NCBI GenBank assembly: GCA_023245995.1
Contig: JAHFJH010000011.1
Coordinates: 1-33,292, forward strand
DNA length: 33,292 nt
DNA from: Candidatus Doudnabacteria bacterium
GTDB taxonomy: Bacteria > Patescibacteriota > Doudnabacteria > UBA920
Reading direction: 5' to 3'
Shown here piece after piece: positions 15,864 through 24,976 of this stretch. The notes beneath the pieces were generated by a model, which did not search any database, had not been told where the DNA came from, and saw only the letters and a list, made by a program, of their open reading frames with translations. Each line of letters opens with the position of its first letter. The first letter of the stretch is position 1. The translations under genes were made by a program, and so were the position numbers.

Positions 15864-16421
15864 TTATTTTGCAAAAGCACCTAATATAGGAGAAATAATT
15901 TTAAAATATTGTTTACTAGAAACTTTCACGCTTTCGGTAAAACTTCCTGCACTAAATACTAAATTCTTATTCAGAGTTAGCTTTTTGTCTACCAACAAGG
16001 GTGTGTCGTATATTGGCAGGGGAGCTAGCAAATATTTAGTTTTAAGTTTGCCAGCTATGTCTTTTTCTTTGGCTACAGATGTCCGTACTTTAATGGGGGA
16101 GGGGAGTTTAGGGTTTTGTTTAATAAGTTTTTTGAATAATTTTGTTTGGACATCTAATACGAATTTATCTATCTTTTTAAAGTCTAGGTGTTTACCAGCC
16201 GGCACTGCTACTAAAATTAAATTAAATTTTTCTATTTTATCTCCAGGTTCTGTAATGAACGCAATTTGCTTATCAAACTTTACTAGCACAGTTTTTACCA
16301 CCTCTTTTGGGTTTATGTGCTGGGTTTCAGCCGAGTTAAAAGCCGTGTAGACTTTACGGTGTTTTATGCTCTCGTATTTTATGTCAGATTGTTCAAAAAA
16401 TTTTTGTATCTTTTTGTCCAT
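15864..16421 (-). CDS. YbaK/aminoacyl-tRNA deacylase-domain protein
   Basis: KVYTAFNSAETQHINPKEVVKTVLVKFDKQ...LILVAVPAGKHLDFKKI. Confidence 0.8.
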   Translation of the reverse strand: MDKKIQKFFEQSDIKYESIKHRKVYTAFNSAETQHINPKEVVKTVLVKFDKQIAFITEPGDKIEKFNLILVAVPAGKHLDFKKIDKFVLDVQTKLFKKLIKQNPKLPSPIKVRTSVAKEKDIAGKLKTKYLLAPLPIYDTPLLVDKKLTLNKNLVFSAGSFTESVKVSSKQYFKIISPILGAFAK

Positions 16422-16446
16422 ATATGTTCTGTAATTATTTTAGTAT

Positions 16447-16657
16447 TTACAATGCGCTTGTTTTTAAAAATTTTATCACTTGTTCTGTGTCAGCTATTTC
16501 TTTTATAAGTCCGGTTCTTTGTTCGGCCAGACTTTTTGTTGGGTTTACGCTATGAACAATATCTGTTGCGGCTAGCCTGTGCTGTAACTCTACAAGTTTT
16601 TCTTGTAAAGCAATAATTTCTTGGTTTTTTAATTTCTTTTTCGTTGGTATTGTGCAT
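16447..16657 (-). pseudogene. Small coiled-coil protein with one frameshift at a homopolymer
   Basis: Reads MHNTNEKEI-K-NQEIIALQEKLVELQHRLAATDIVHSVNPTKSLAEQRTGLIKEIADTEQVIKFLKTSAL* if one base is removed from the 6-T run at 16625-16630. Confidence 0.55.
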
Positions 16658-16680
16658 ATATGTAACAGTTAGCTTGGACG

Positions 16681-18459
16681 CTAACTTTGCTTTTTTGGTG
16701 GTAGATCTAACTTTATGTGAAGCTCTTTCAGTTGTTTTTCGCTTACAGTGCTTGGAGCTTCCATCATTACGTCTTCAGCACTGCCATTTTTAGGAAAAGC
16801 AATAACTTCACGAATATTGGCTTCGTTCTCGAGCAGCATTAATAAACGGTCTATTCCTGGAGCAAACCCACCGTGCGGTGGAGCGCCATACTCAAAGGCG
16901 CGAATCATGGCTCCAAATTTTTCGTCTACTACTTCTTTTGGGTAACCGACAATTTCAAAAGCTTTATACAAAATTTCTGGGTTGTAGTTTCGTATGGCTC
17001 CACTTGAAAGTTCTAGGCCGTTGGCAATTATGTCGTATTGATCTGCTTTTATAGTTAACGGGTCTTGTGTGTTTAGCGCATCTAGGCCACCAATTGGCAT
17101 AGAGAAAGGGTTGTGGCAAAAATCAATTTTCTTTTCCGTGTCACTCCATTCGTACATGGGGAAGTCTATAATCCACGCCCAAGCAACAACACTAGGGTCT
17201 TTAAGACCGAAGTCTGCGCCGAGTTGATCTCTTAGTTTGCCAAGGACTTTGTTAACTAAACTTCGCTCGTCCGCACCGAAGAAAACAATGTCCCCATCCT
17301 GTGCTTTTGTTTTTGTAATGATCGCAGAAACTTCCTCTGATGATAAAAATTTTAAAATAGGGGATTTTTGTTCGCCATTCTCCAGTACAATATAAGCAAG
17401 CCCCCCTGCGCCCTCGCGCTTAACCATTTCGGTTAGAGTGTCTATTTGGCTTCTTGTAAGCCTACTACCACCTTCAAGGGTTATGGCTTTTATGCATCCA
17501 CCTGACTTTATGGCATTGGCAAAAACACTAAAGCCAGTATTTTTAAGCTCTTCGGTAAGTTCTACCATTTCCATACCAAATCTAAGGTCGGGTCTGTCGG
17601 AGCCGTACTTTTCCATTGCTTCTGCATAGGGAATGCGTGGGAACGGTTTTTCTAAAACTTTTTTGCCAGCAAATTTTTCGGTAAGTTCTATAAACAATGG
17701 CTCCATTTGTTTAAACACAACGTCGTGGTGGTCGGCAAAAGCTATTTCTAAGTCTAGCTGATAAAATTCCCCTGGGCTTCTGTCGGCTCTTGGGTCTTCG
17801 TCTCTGAAACAGGGGGCGATTTGGAAGTACTTCGGGACTCCACCTACCATGAGTAGTTGTTTAAACTGTTGGGGCGCTTGAGGAAGTGCGTAAAACTTGC
17901 CCGGATGCAAACGGGATGGCACTAAAAAGTCGCGCGCGCCTTCAGGAGAGCTAGATGTCAAAATTGGTGTTGTAATTTCTATAAAGTCTTCTGCATCCAT
18001 CCAGTCGCGGATAAATTTAATCATTTTATGACGCTTTAACAACATGCTCTGCATTTTTTCTCGACGCAAATCTAGAAAACGATATTTCAAACGTAGGTCT
18101 TCGTTTATATTTGCTTCCTGATGGAAAATAGGGAAAGGCAGAGGCTTGCTCGGATTTAGTATTTCCAAGTGCTCTACTTTTATTTCTACGGTACCAGTTG
18201 CAATATTTTTATTTACTAGCGAAGGTTCTCGTTCTAACACTGTGCCGGTGGCTTTTAAAACAAATTCGTCGCGTATTTTATTTGCAATTTCAAAAGCCGT
18301 TGCAGTTTCTGGGTGCACTGTAAGTTGTACTAGTCCAGCGTGGTCGCGTAGGTCTATAAATATTAAACCACCGTGGTCGCGAGTACTAGCTGCCCAACCG
18401 GCAACTGTAATTTGTTTCCCAACATGTAGTGTAGTGTCTAAACTAAGTGTTCTTTGCAT
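16681..18459 (-). CDS. aspS: Aspartyl-tRNA synthetase
   Basis: VAGWAASTRDHGGLIFIDLRDHAGLVQ; PQAPQQFKQLLMVGGVPKYFQIAPCFRDEDPRADRSPGEFYQLDLE; GGFAPGIDRLLMLL. Confidence 0.97.
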   Translation of the reverse strand: MQRTLSLDTTLHVGKQITVAGWAASTRDHGGLIFIDLRDHAGLVQLTVHPETATAFEIANKIRDEFVLKATGTVLEREPSLVNKNIATGTVEIKVEHLEILNPSKPLPFPIFHQEANINEDLRLKYRFLDLRREKMQSMLLKRHKMIKFIRDWMDAEDFIEITTPILTSSSPEGARDFLVPSRLHPGKFYALPQAPQQFKQLLMVGGVPKYFQIAPCFRDEDPRADRSPGEFYQLDLEIAFADHHDVVFKQMEPLFIELTEKFAGKKVLEKPFPRIPYAEAMEKYGSDRPDLRFGMEMVELTEELKNTGFSVFANAIKSGGCIKAITLEGGSRLTRSQIDTLTEMVKREGAGGLAYIVLENGEQKSPILKFLSSEEVSAIITKTKAQDGDIVFFGADERSLVNKVLGKLRDQLGADFGLKDPSVVAWAWIIDFPMYEWSDTEKKIDFCHNPFSMPIGGLDALNTQDPLTIKADQYDIIANGLELSSGAIRNYNPEILYKAFEIVGYPKEVVDEKFGAMIRAFEYGAPPHGGFAPGIDRLLMLLENEANIREVIAFPKNGSAEDVMMEAPSTVSEKQLKELHIKLDLPPKKQS

Positions 18460-18484
18460 ATATGTATTCTATAAAATAAAAAGA

Positions 18485-18528
18485 GTCCTTACAAACTGAC
18501 CATAGTTAAATGATTAGTTTGTAAGGAC
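18485..18528 (-). terminator. T-box intrinsic terminator
   Basis: 13-bp stem followed on the minus strand by TCTTTTTATTTT. Confidence 0.87.
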
Positions 18529-18641
18529 GCTCTAGTAAACAGTGCGTGGTGCCACCTTACTTTGTTCTATTTTAAGATAGAATCTCAAATTTACACTATA
18601 ACGGGCGCGCCCGAAGAGGTCTACTAACGCCATAGGCTCAA

Positions 18642-18714
18642 GCAGAAAGTTTGTAAAGTAGAAAGTTTATAAAGTATCTATGACTTTATGAACTTTAAAA
18701 ACTTTATTAACTTT
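18642..18714. repeat. AT-rich tandem/inverted repeat inside the T-box leader
   Basis: Tandem AGAAAGTTTGTAAAGT + AGAAAGTTTATAAAGT opposite related ACTTTATGAACTTTAAAAACTTTATTAACTTT, giving a long imperfect hairpin. Confidence 0.75.
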
Positions 18715-18781
18715 TCACCTGTCGCTTTGCGACACGTTCTTCTCTTAGCTCGGCTGTGTTTTCAGCTTCATTGCTTTTCCA

Positions 18782-18787
18782 TATTAT
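18782..18787 (-). promoter_or_regulatory. -10 box (TATAAT) for the aspS T-box transcript
   Basis: ATTATA on the plus strand. Confidence 0.5.
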
Positions 18788-18891
18788 ATCATGCACTATA
18801 TACGTAAGGCAAATACAAATGTGCAGGTTTTTGCCAAATATCGGGTGTATGACTACGGTTGAAATACCGTCACAACAAGTCAGGAGGGCTT

Positions 18892-19278
18892 ATGAGTAGA
18901 CGTCTTTTCTTGTTTTTGCTTTGTTTTTTTGCTCATGGCACATTTGCCCAGAGTCCAAAGCCAAAGTTTGATTGGCAACATGTTGTTTCTATTGCAGTTA
19001 CTCTAAATGAGCAAAATCCATGCCAGCAACCAGTTTTTTCCATAGCTAAAGCTAGCGATATTGCGGAAATTGTAAAAGCTTTTAATCAGAAGCCAGACAT
19101 GTCGCAGTACGGATGCGGTGCTCCTGGTTACCGCATTTGGTTTCGTGACCGACAAGGTTTTGTGGTTACTGGAAATATTGGGATAACTCAAATGAGTGTT
19201 CGGGGTAAGCCCGGACTGTATGTGCTTTCTAAGCGGGCTATTGAGTTAGTTCAGGCAAAAGAATCTTGTGGAGAATAA
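18892..19278 (+). CDS. Small secreted protein, hypothetical
   Basis: SD AGGAGGG just before ATG; signal peptide MSRRLFLFLLCFFAHGTFA. Confidence 0.75.
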   Translation: MSRRLFLFLLCFFAHGTFAQSPKPKFDWQHVVSIAVTLNEQNPCQQPVFSIAKASDIAEIVKAFNQKPDMSQYGCGAPGYRIWFRDRQGFVVTGNIGITQMSVRGKPGLYVLSKRAIELVQAKESCGE

Positions 19279-19319
19279 GACTAACATGGCTAACAGTTAG
19301 TTATGAAGATAGCGATTTT

Positions 19320-19341
19320 GCCCGCGTTAGTAAGAGCGGGC
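19320..19341 (+). terminator. Rho-independent terminator
   Basis: GCCCGC ... GCGGGC followed by TTTT. Confidence 0.8.
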
Positions 19342-19406
19342 TTTTATTTTGCCTGTGATATAATAGGATTTGTAAGATAATAAGTTTTATAAGACGTATA
19401 AGACCT

Positions 19407-19988
19407 ATGGCGTTGAAAAAGATAGTATTAGACCTTGAGACTCAGAATTCTTTTCAAGACGTTGGCGGTAGAGGCAAAAATCATTTATTAAAAATTTCTG
19501 TTTGTGGCGTTTATTTTTACGAAACAGATAAATACCAAACTTTTGAAGAGCACGAACTGGGAAAACTGGCGCCACTCTTACAGACAGCGGACCAAATAAT
19601 TGGTTACAACATTAAGGATTTTGACTTTGAAGTGTTGCAACCGTACTTAAATTTTAATATTTTTGAAGTACCATACTTAGATATTTTGCAAGAAATAGAA
19701 AAAGTTATTGGGCATCGGGTGAAGCTAGAGTCCGTGGCGCAGGCAACTCTTGGTAGTGGTAAGTCAGGAACAGGCTTGCAAGCCATAGTTTACTGGCGAG
19801 CAGGTAAGTTGGACGAGCTAAAAAAGTATTGTTTGGACGATGTACGTGTAACTAAACAGGTTTACGAATATGGAAAAAAGAATGGCAAGCTTTTATATTC
19901 CGATTATTTTAGCATAAAAGAAGCCCCAGTGAGCTTTTTGGAAGCAGAGGCAAGGGGCGAGGTATTACATCAGGCGAGCTTGTTTTAA
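19407..19988 (+). CDS. RNase H-like 3'-5' exonuclease family protein
   Basis: VLDLETQNSF (DxE), IIGYNIKDFDFEVL, LDELKKYCLDDVRVTKQVYEYG. Confidence 0.85.
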   Translation: MALKKIVLDLETQNSFQDVGGRGKNHLLKISVCGVYFYETDKYQTFEEHELGKLAPLLQTADQIIGYNIKDFDFEVLQPYLNFNIFEVPYLDILQEIEKVIGHRVKLESVAQATLGSGKSGTGLQAIVYWRAGKLDELKKYCLDDVRVTKQVYEYGKKNGKLLYSDYFSIKEAPVSFLEAEARGEVLHQASLF

Positions 19989-20341
19989 GATTTTGAGCGT
20001 CCGACTAATTTGTTTATTTCTGAATCGTAGTCTACGAGTAGTTCTTTGTTTGCAGAAGTCGATAACCTTACAGAGCCAATCATGCCATGACTCTTTGGGA
20101 TTTCAAATCCAATTGTTACTTTACATCCACTTGAGAGTTTGGCCGCAATGGTGTGTGTTGGGAAGCTATTGTGCGGGTGTACGAGTAAACTTTTTCCTTC
20201 CGGTGAGTGATAGGCCACATTCACAGGTTCAAGTCCAAACCTTTTTAGTCTAGTAATTAAGGCTTCCGTGGTTATGGTGTATTGTTCTACATGGAAATTC
20301 CGTGTTTGATCTGGTTGTTGGCCTTGCAGTTTTCTACGCAT
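19985..20341 (-). CDS. Hypothetical protein (118 aa)
   Basis: Complete ORF filling the gap between its neighbours; overlaps the previous stop by 4 nt. Confidence 0.55.
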   Translation of the reverse strand: MRRKLQGQQPDQTRNFHVEQYTITTEALITRLKRFGLEPVNVAYHSPEGKSLLVHPHNSFPTHTIAAKLSSGCKVTIGFEIPKSHGMIGSVRLSTSANKELLVDYDSEINKLVGRSKS

Positions 20342-21274
20342 ATGAATAAAAAAGAATTATTGTTTCTTGTAAGTAGTATACTCATAGTTTTGTTATTATT
20401 TCTAGTAGTGGGTATTTTTTTTGTATTTTCTGGCTCATTTGCATTGCCACAGTATTTTTTTATAGGTTCAATTTCTGTTCACTATTACGGCATAACTATG
20501 GCGTTGGCTGTTGGGGCGGGCTGGTGGTTGGCCTCAAAACGTGCTCCTAAGTATGGGATAGACACAGCAAAGATTGACACTTTTTTGTTATGGTTAGCTT
20601 TTGGAGGTTTTGTGGGCGCACGGGCTTACCACGTTGCTAGTAGTTGGCGGTATTATTTAGAGGCTCCATTTGACGCACTCAAGGTCTGGCACGGCGGGCT
20701 CTCTATTTTTGGCGCTTTAATAGGCGGTTTTATTGTGATTGTTTTTTTTGGTAAAAAGCTTCTAACCGACAAGCAATTTTCTAATCGCAATGCTTCCTAC
20801 CTTCCGCCTTCTACTTTACGCTTACTAGATTGGCTTGCGCCAAGTGTAGTGCTTGGCCAAATAATTGGCAGGTTTGGAAATTTTTTCAATTACGAAGCAT
20901 TTGGTTACCCAAGCAACTTGCCGTGGCACATGTTTGTTCCAGAACAGTTTCGCCCAGACGGCTTGCTTGGCTTTGCTTTTTTTCATCCATTATTTTTGTA
21001 TGAAGCTTTGGGCAACGCGTGTATTTTGTATGTTTTACTCAAGCTCGGGGCCAAGCCAAGCACTCGCATAGCACGCCCAGGGTGGCTGTTCTTTTTGTAT
21101 CTTTTTTTGTATAATGCTATGAGATTTGCTCTTGAATTTTTACGTACAGACAGCACGTTTTTATGGGCAGGGGTACGTTTGAATGTTTTAGTTTCTGCTG
21201 GTTTGTGCCTTACTGCATTTATCGGGCTATTAGTTCTTAACAGTTATGACAAAGCAACCGAACAGATTAAATAA
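20342..21274 (+). CDS. lgt: Prolipoprotein diacylglyceryl transferase
   Basis: HYYGITMALAVGAGWWLA, GGFVGARAYHV, WHGGLSIFGALIGG, GQIIGRFGNFFNYEAFG, LFLYEALGN. Confidence 0.95.
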   Translation: MNKKELLFLVSSILIVLLLFLVVGIFFVFSGSFALPQYFFIGSISVHYYGITMALAVGAGWWLASKRAPKYGIDTAKIDTFLLWLAFGGFVGARAYHVASSWRYYLEAPFDALKVWHGGLSIFGALIGGFIVIVFFGKKLLTDKQFSNRNASYLPPSTLRLLDWLAPSVVLGQIIGRFGNFFNYEAFGYPSNLPWHMFVPEQFRPDGLLGFAFFHPLFLYEALGNACILYVLLKLGAKPSTRIARPGWLFFLYLFLYNAMRFALEFLRTDSTFLWAGVRLNVLVSAGLCLTAFIGLLVLNSYDKATEQIK

Positions 21275-22007
21275 CCACCAAGCCTTAAGTTTACTTGTGG
21301 CAGTAATTTTACCTGCAGTTATTTATACTTTGGGTGTGCCGACGCCAAACTTTGGTTTATTAGTCTTGGCTTTTGTGGTTATAGTTTCTTTTGTACAGTT
21401 GTTTTCCATGCGCACTTTAGCCGATTTGCACGATGCTCGTTTATGGGCAATTGCCCGCAGTGTCCTGTGTTATACTGCTTGGTTTCTTTTGTTTTTCTTG
21501 CTTCCAAGCTCACACTTACAAATTTGGTACATGTTTATAAGCGTGCCAATTTTGTTTTTGGCAGAACGGGTGGTTGGTTACGCTGGTGAAACCATACTTA
21601 TTACACACACCATATTAACCAGTTTTGGACTTCTAATGGCAGCGAGTGGCGCAGAGTATTATTTTCATGCTGGTAGTACGGTTCTAACTTTGGCTGTATT
21701 TATAGTGCTCTTTGTCTTAACCCGCGCGACTTACGTTTTTGTGCCACAGACGTCTTCTATTAGACTTGCTAGCTCTCTGGTGGTTGCTTTGCTTGCAACC
21801 GAAATTCATACGGCTGTTCTTTTTTTGCCGTATCATTACACGGTACTTGGCTTTCTTACTTTTGCTGCATTTTACGTATTGTGGTTATGTACTTACTACT
21901 GGCAGTTTGGCGTGCTTACTCGTCAGCGTGTCGTGTTTTACGTTGGGCTTGTGTTAGCGCTTATTGCTATTTTACTGCTGGTCACACCGTGGCATATTGT
22001 GTCATAA
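21246..22007 (+). CDS. Polytopic membrane protein, hypothetical
   Basis: 253-aa hydrophobic ORF overlapping the lgt 3' end. Confidence 0.7.
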   Translation: MTKQPNRLNNHQALSLLVAVILPAVIYTLGVPTPNFGLLVLAFVVIVSFVQLFSMRTLADLHDARLWAIARSVLCYTAWFLLFFLLPSSHLQIWYMFISVPILFLAERVVGYAGETILITHTILTSFGLLMAASGAEYYFHAGSTVLTLAVFIVLFVLTRATYVFVPQTSSIRLASSLVVALLATEIHTAVLFLPYHYTVLGFLTFAAFYVLWLCTYYWQFGVLTRQRVVFYVGLVLALIAILLLVTPWHIVS

Positions 22008-22052
22008 TATTAAATATATCTTTGCTAGTTATTAATTTTGTCTTATATTTAC

Positions 22053-23132
22053 ATGAAATTGATTGGCTCTAGAACATTTTTATTGGTCTTGTGTGCGGCA
22101 ATTGTTGCTTTTGTATTTAATTTATTTTTGGGAGATAGATTAGCTGCGCATTTTGCTACATGGTCTGTGGCGAAGAAATATCATTTAGTTGAGCCACGTG
22201 CGCCTTTAGTTATAAATACACGTGAAGAGGTGAGAGTAAATGAAGCAAATGATTTAGTTGCTGTAATAAATAAAAGTAAGGGTAAGGTCGTGGCTGTTGT
22301 TGACATGGGTTTGGGTGCACCAGCGCTTCGAGGCGCGGCCACCGCACTTTCAGCTGATGGGCTTTTTGTAACTAGTAAGCTTTCGCTTGAGGGCGTAAAA
22401 CAGGACAGCTTGGTGTTAGTGAGTGGAGACGGTCGTGCGCATAAAGTAACTAAGATTGTTTTTGACGGCGCAACCAATATAGCTTTGCTTAAAACAGATA
22501 TTACCGGACTTTCGGTAGCCTCATTTGCTAAGCGTGAAGATGTTCTGCCGGCAGAGCGAGTTATGTTGCTTGGTTCAACAACAAATGGCAATCCGTATTT
22601 TTTAGCTAGTTTTATTTCTAGTGGTGAGAGTTTGTCTGCTGGTGCTTGGTCATCAGAATTACCGTCACATAGTTTACCTATGCAGGCCGTTTCTGGAAGC
22701 GTGCCTGGGCAGGGGGTGTTTATGCTTTCGGGCGAACTTGCAGGTATGTGGGACGGCAACAGCGTAGTTCCTGCAAGTGTTATAGCTGAAGCTGTTGGAA
22801 GCTACTTAAGTTCAGGTGGGGTCATTGCAAGGCCATACTTTGGTTTTGCATATACATATATACCTGCATCGTTTGCAACTAATGGTAGTCAGACCGCAGG
22901 ATTTTTGGTAACAAAGCTAATAAATAAAACTGCGCCAACAACAAATTCTCCAGCAGCTGTCGCTGGTCTTGTAGTGGGTGATATTATAAGAAAAGTTGCC
23001 GGACAGGATGTTGCAAGCTCTCCAACGCCGGATATTTTGTTAACGGGCGCATCGGTAAATAAGAGCATTTCTTTTGAGATAGTCAGAAACGGTAAAAGTC
23101 TAGTTATTAATATTACTCCTATACAACAGTAA
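22053..23132 (+). CDS. HtrA/trypsin-like PDZ protein, apparently catalytically inactive
   Basis: Trypsin-like fold landmarks (ALSADGLFVTSKLSL; TNIALLKTD) then PDZ (AAVAGLVVGDIIRKVAGQDV); expected catalytic residues not present. Confidence 0.75.
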   Translation: MKLIGSRTFLLVLCAAIVAFVFNLFLGDRLAAHFATWSVAKKYHLVEPRAPLVINTREEVRVNEANDLVAVINKSKGKVVAVVDMGLGAPALRGAATALSADGLFVTSKLSLEGVKQDSLVLVSGDGRAHKVTKIVFDGATNIALLKTDITGLSVASFAKREDVLPAERVMLLGSTTNGNPYFLASFISSGESLSAGAWSSELPSHSLPMQAVSGSVPGQGVFMLSGELAGMWDGNSVVPASVIAEAVGSYLSSGGVIARPYFGFAYTYIPASFATNGSQTAGFLVTKLINKTAPTTNSPAAVAGLVVGDIIRKVAGQDVASSPTPDILLTGASVNKSISFEIVRNGKSLVINITPIQQ

Positions 23133-23242
23133 TCTGGCTTACAAATAAGCCATAAATTAGTAGCTTTAGGCCTTTGTATATAATTGACAAAGGTATATTT
23201 TTATGTTACTATATTGTTTAAGTTAAAGTTTGCTATTTTGCT

Positions 23243-24664
23243 ATGCAAGACGAGAATTTTACAAAATATTACCCAGCAGCAAGCGATGAAATGGTGCATA
23301 TGCTAGGTTTAACTGTACCTAAGCCACCACAGGATAGTCTACCTAAACAGACTACCGAAGAAGTCTCGGCGTCTTTGGAAATTCCTAAGCCCGCCGAGTA
23401 TGAGTCTTTACCTATAACTTCTTCTTCTGAACCTGCCACTAACGAGGTTGATGCAGATAATAGTATTTTAAAAAATATTCCTTCATTGCAAGAGAAAGCT
23501 CCGGCGCTCGTGCAAGTAGGAAAGATTTTACTTGCTGTACTTCCATATGTAGTCGTGTTCGCCATTGGTGCTATTGTGTACTATGCATTTTTGGCAAATC
23601 CTGCAAATAGGCCACAGTTTTTTCAAAGTTTTGCCAAGAAAGAACCCGACCCAATTGTCACAAAGCAAAAAACATTTGCAACCTTGCAAAAAAATAACCA
23701 AGGCGATTTTGTCGCGTGGATAAACAGCTATTACTACACTGTCACAGACGCAAGTCTTGTTGGCATGAATTATGTAGCGCCCAACAAATTAACAAATTTT
23801 GAAAACTATTTGTTAAAGATAAACCCAAAGACAAATGACGTCATGCACACAGGTAAAACTGACGCAGAGAATGTTTTGGCTGGAATAGATCCTGCTACTG
23901 GAACAAGTCTTGCTGACTGGCAACGCGATATAGTTGCACAGTATTTTGACTCTGCTGCCATTACTCAGCGTTTTGGCGGTGTTGTGGCTCCTGCGACTGT
24001 TTTACCAACTGTTGCAGGAACTCGTACTGTACTTATGCCACGTGGAGAGCCGGCAGATAGTGTATCTGCACAAACTATTGCAGTTGCCACCCTAACTCCA
24101 ACGCCAACTCCTGTGCCAACCAAGACACCTGTAGTAGCTGTTCCCGTAGTTGTTCCGACAGTTCGTCCTACAACTCAAAATCCTAGTAATTGTTCCGATA
24201 ATACTTTACAAATAAATACGAGCATTCCGGGACGTTTGGAAGTGCCGTCTATTGGTGTGAATGTACCAATTATTTGGAGTACCTCCACCAATAATTTTGA
24301 TGCAGATTTAAAAACTGGAGTTGTTCATTATCCATGTACACCATTGCCTGGTGATGTTGGAACGAGCTATATTTCTGGTCACTCCAGCAACTATGCTTGG
24401 GTGCATGCAGATTACAACAAAGTTTTTGCTCGCATAAATGAGCTTGCTAATGGCACAACTTTCAAAATTACTGTTGTAGGTAAGGACGGTAAAGATATAC
24501 GTTTGTTTTATGTTGTACAAGAGCAAAAAGTTTTTGAACCGAGCGATCAGGCGCAGTTTATAAACACCGCCCAGTCGCGTGTCGCACTTTCTACTTGCTG
24601 GCCTATTAACAGTACCAAACAACGTCGTGTTGCCTATGGTGTGTTAAACCGAACTGAGCGCTAG
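23243..24664 (+). CDS. Sortase family protein with long N-terminal region
   Basis: RLEVPSIGVNVPI, YISGHSS (His), ALSTCWP (Cys), KQRRVAYG (Arg); TM; TPTPTPVPTKTP linker. Confidence 0.92.
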   Translation: MQDENFTKYYPAASDEMVHMLGLTVPKPPQDSLPKQTTEEVSASLEIPKPAEYESLPITSSSEPATNEVDADNSILKNIPSLQEKAPALVQVGKILLAVLPYVVVFAIGAIVYYAFLANPANRPQFFQSFAKKEPDPIVTKQKTFATLQKNNQGDFVAWINSYYYTVTDASLVGMNYVAPNKLTNFENYLLKINPKTNDVMHTGKTDAENVLAGIDPATGTSLADWQRDIVAQYFDSAAITQRFGGVVAPATVLPTVAGTRTVLMPRGEPADSVSAQTIAVATLTPTPTPVPTKTPVVAVPVVVPTVRPTTQNPSNCSDNTLQINTSIPGRLEVPSIGVNVPIIWSTSTNNFDADLKTGVVHYPCTPLPGDVGTSYISGHSSNYAWVHADYNKVFARINELANGTTFKITVVGKDGKDIRLFYVVQEQKVFEPSDQAQFINTAQSRVALSTCWPINSTKQRRVAYGVLNRTER

Positions 24665-24858
24665 GAATATAGGGTAAAGTGCAGTAGATAGAAAAATAAA
24701 TATTGCCCAGACTTAACATCTTGGCGCGTGCGTGAATGAATGTTTTGAATGCATTTAGGCACGCGTCCGGTAAATTATTAGCGTTAGCTGGTGCCATACA
24801 GTGTGGCCACCAATTATCGTTTACAAATTTTTGCCGAGCGTTGTTCTTTCACAACTCG

Positions 24859-24924
24859 TTTGTCATTGCGAAGAGGCTTTGTAGTGAGTCTAGTTTTACT
24901 ACAAGCGTCATTCGCAATGACAAA
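24859..24924. repeat. Inverted-repeat (MITE/REP-like) element
   Basis: 14-bp perfect terminal arms TTTGTCATTGCGAA / TTCGCAATGACAAA with inner arms TTGTAGT / ACTACAA. Confidence 0.85.
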
Positions 24925-24976
24925 TATTTTCTCGGCGGATGTGTAAACATACCGCCGTTGCTCAAGGGAGGGCAAC

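Larger units (their letters stand above)
18462..18778 (-). ncRNA. T-box riboswitch leader of aspS
   Basis: Perfect T-box AAGGTGGCACCACG (18545-18558); Stem III-like hairpin TTCTAT/ATAGAA just upstream; terminator GTCCTTACAAACT/AGTTTGTAAGGAC + T-run; alternative antiterminator GTAAGG/CCTTAC; TATAAT upstream. Confidence 0.87.
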
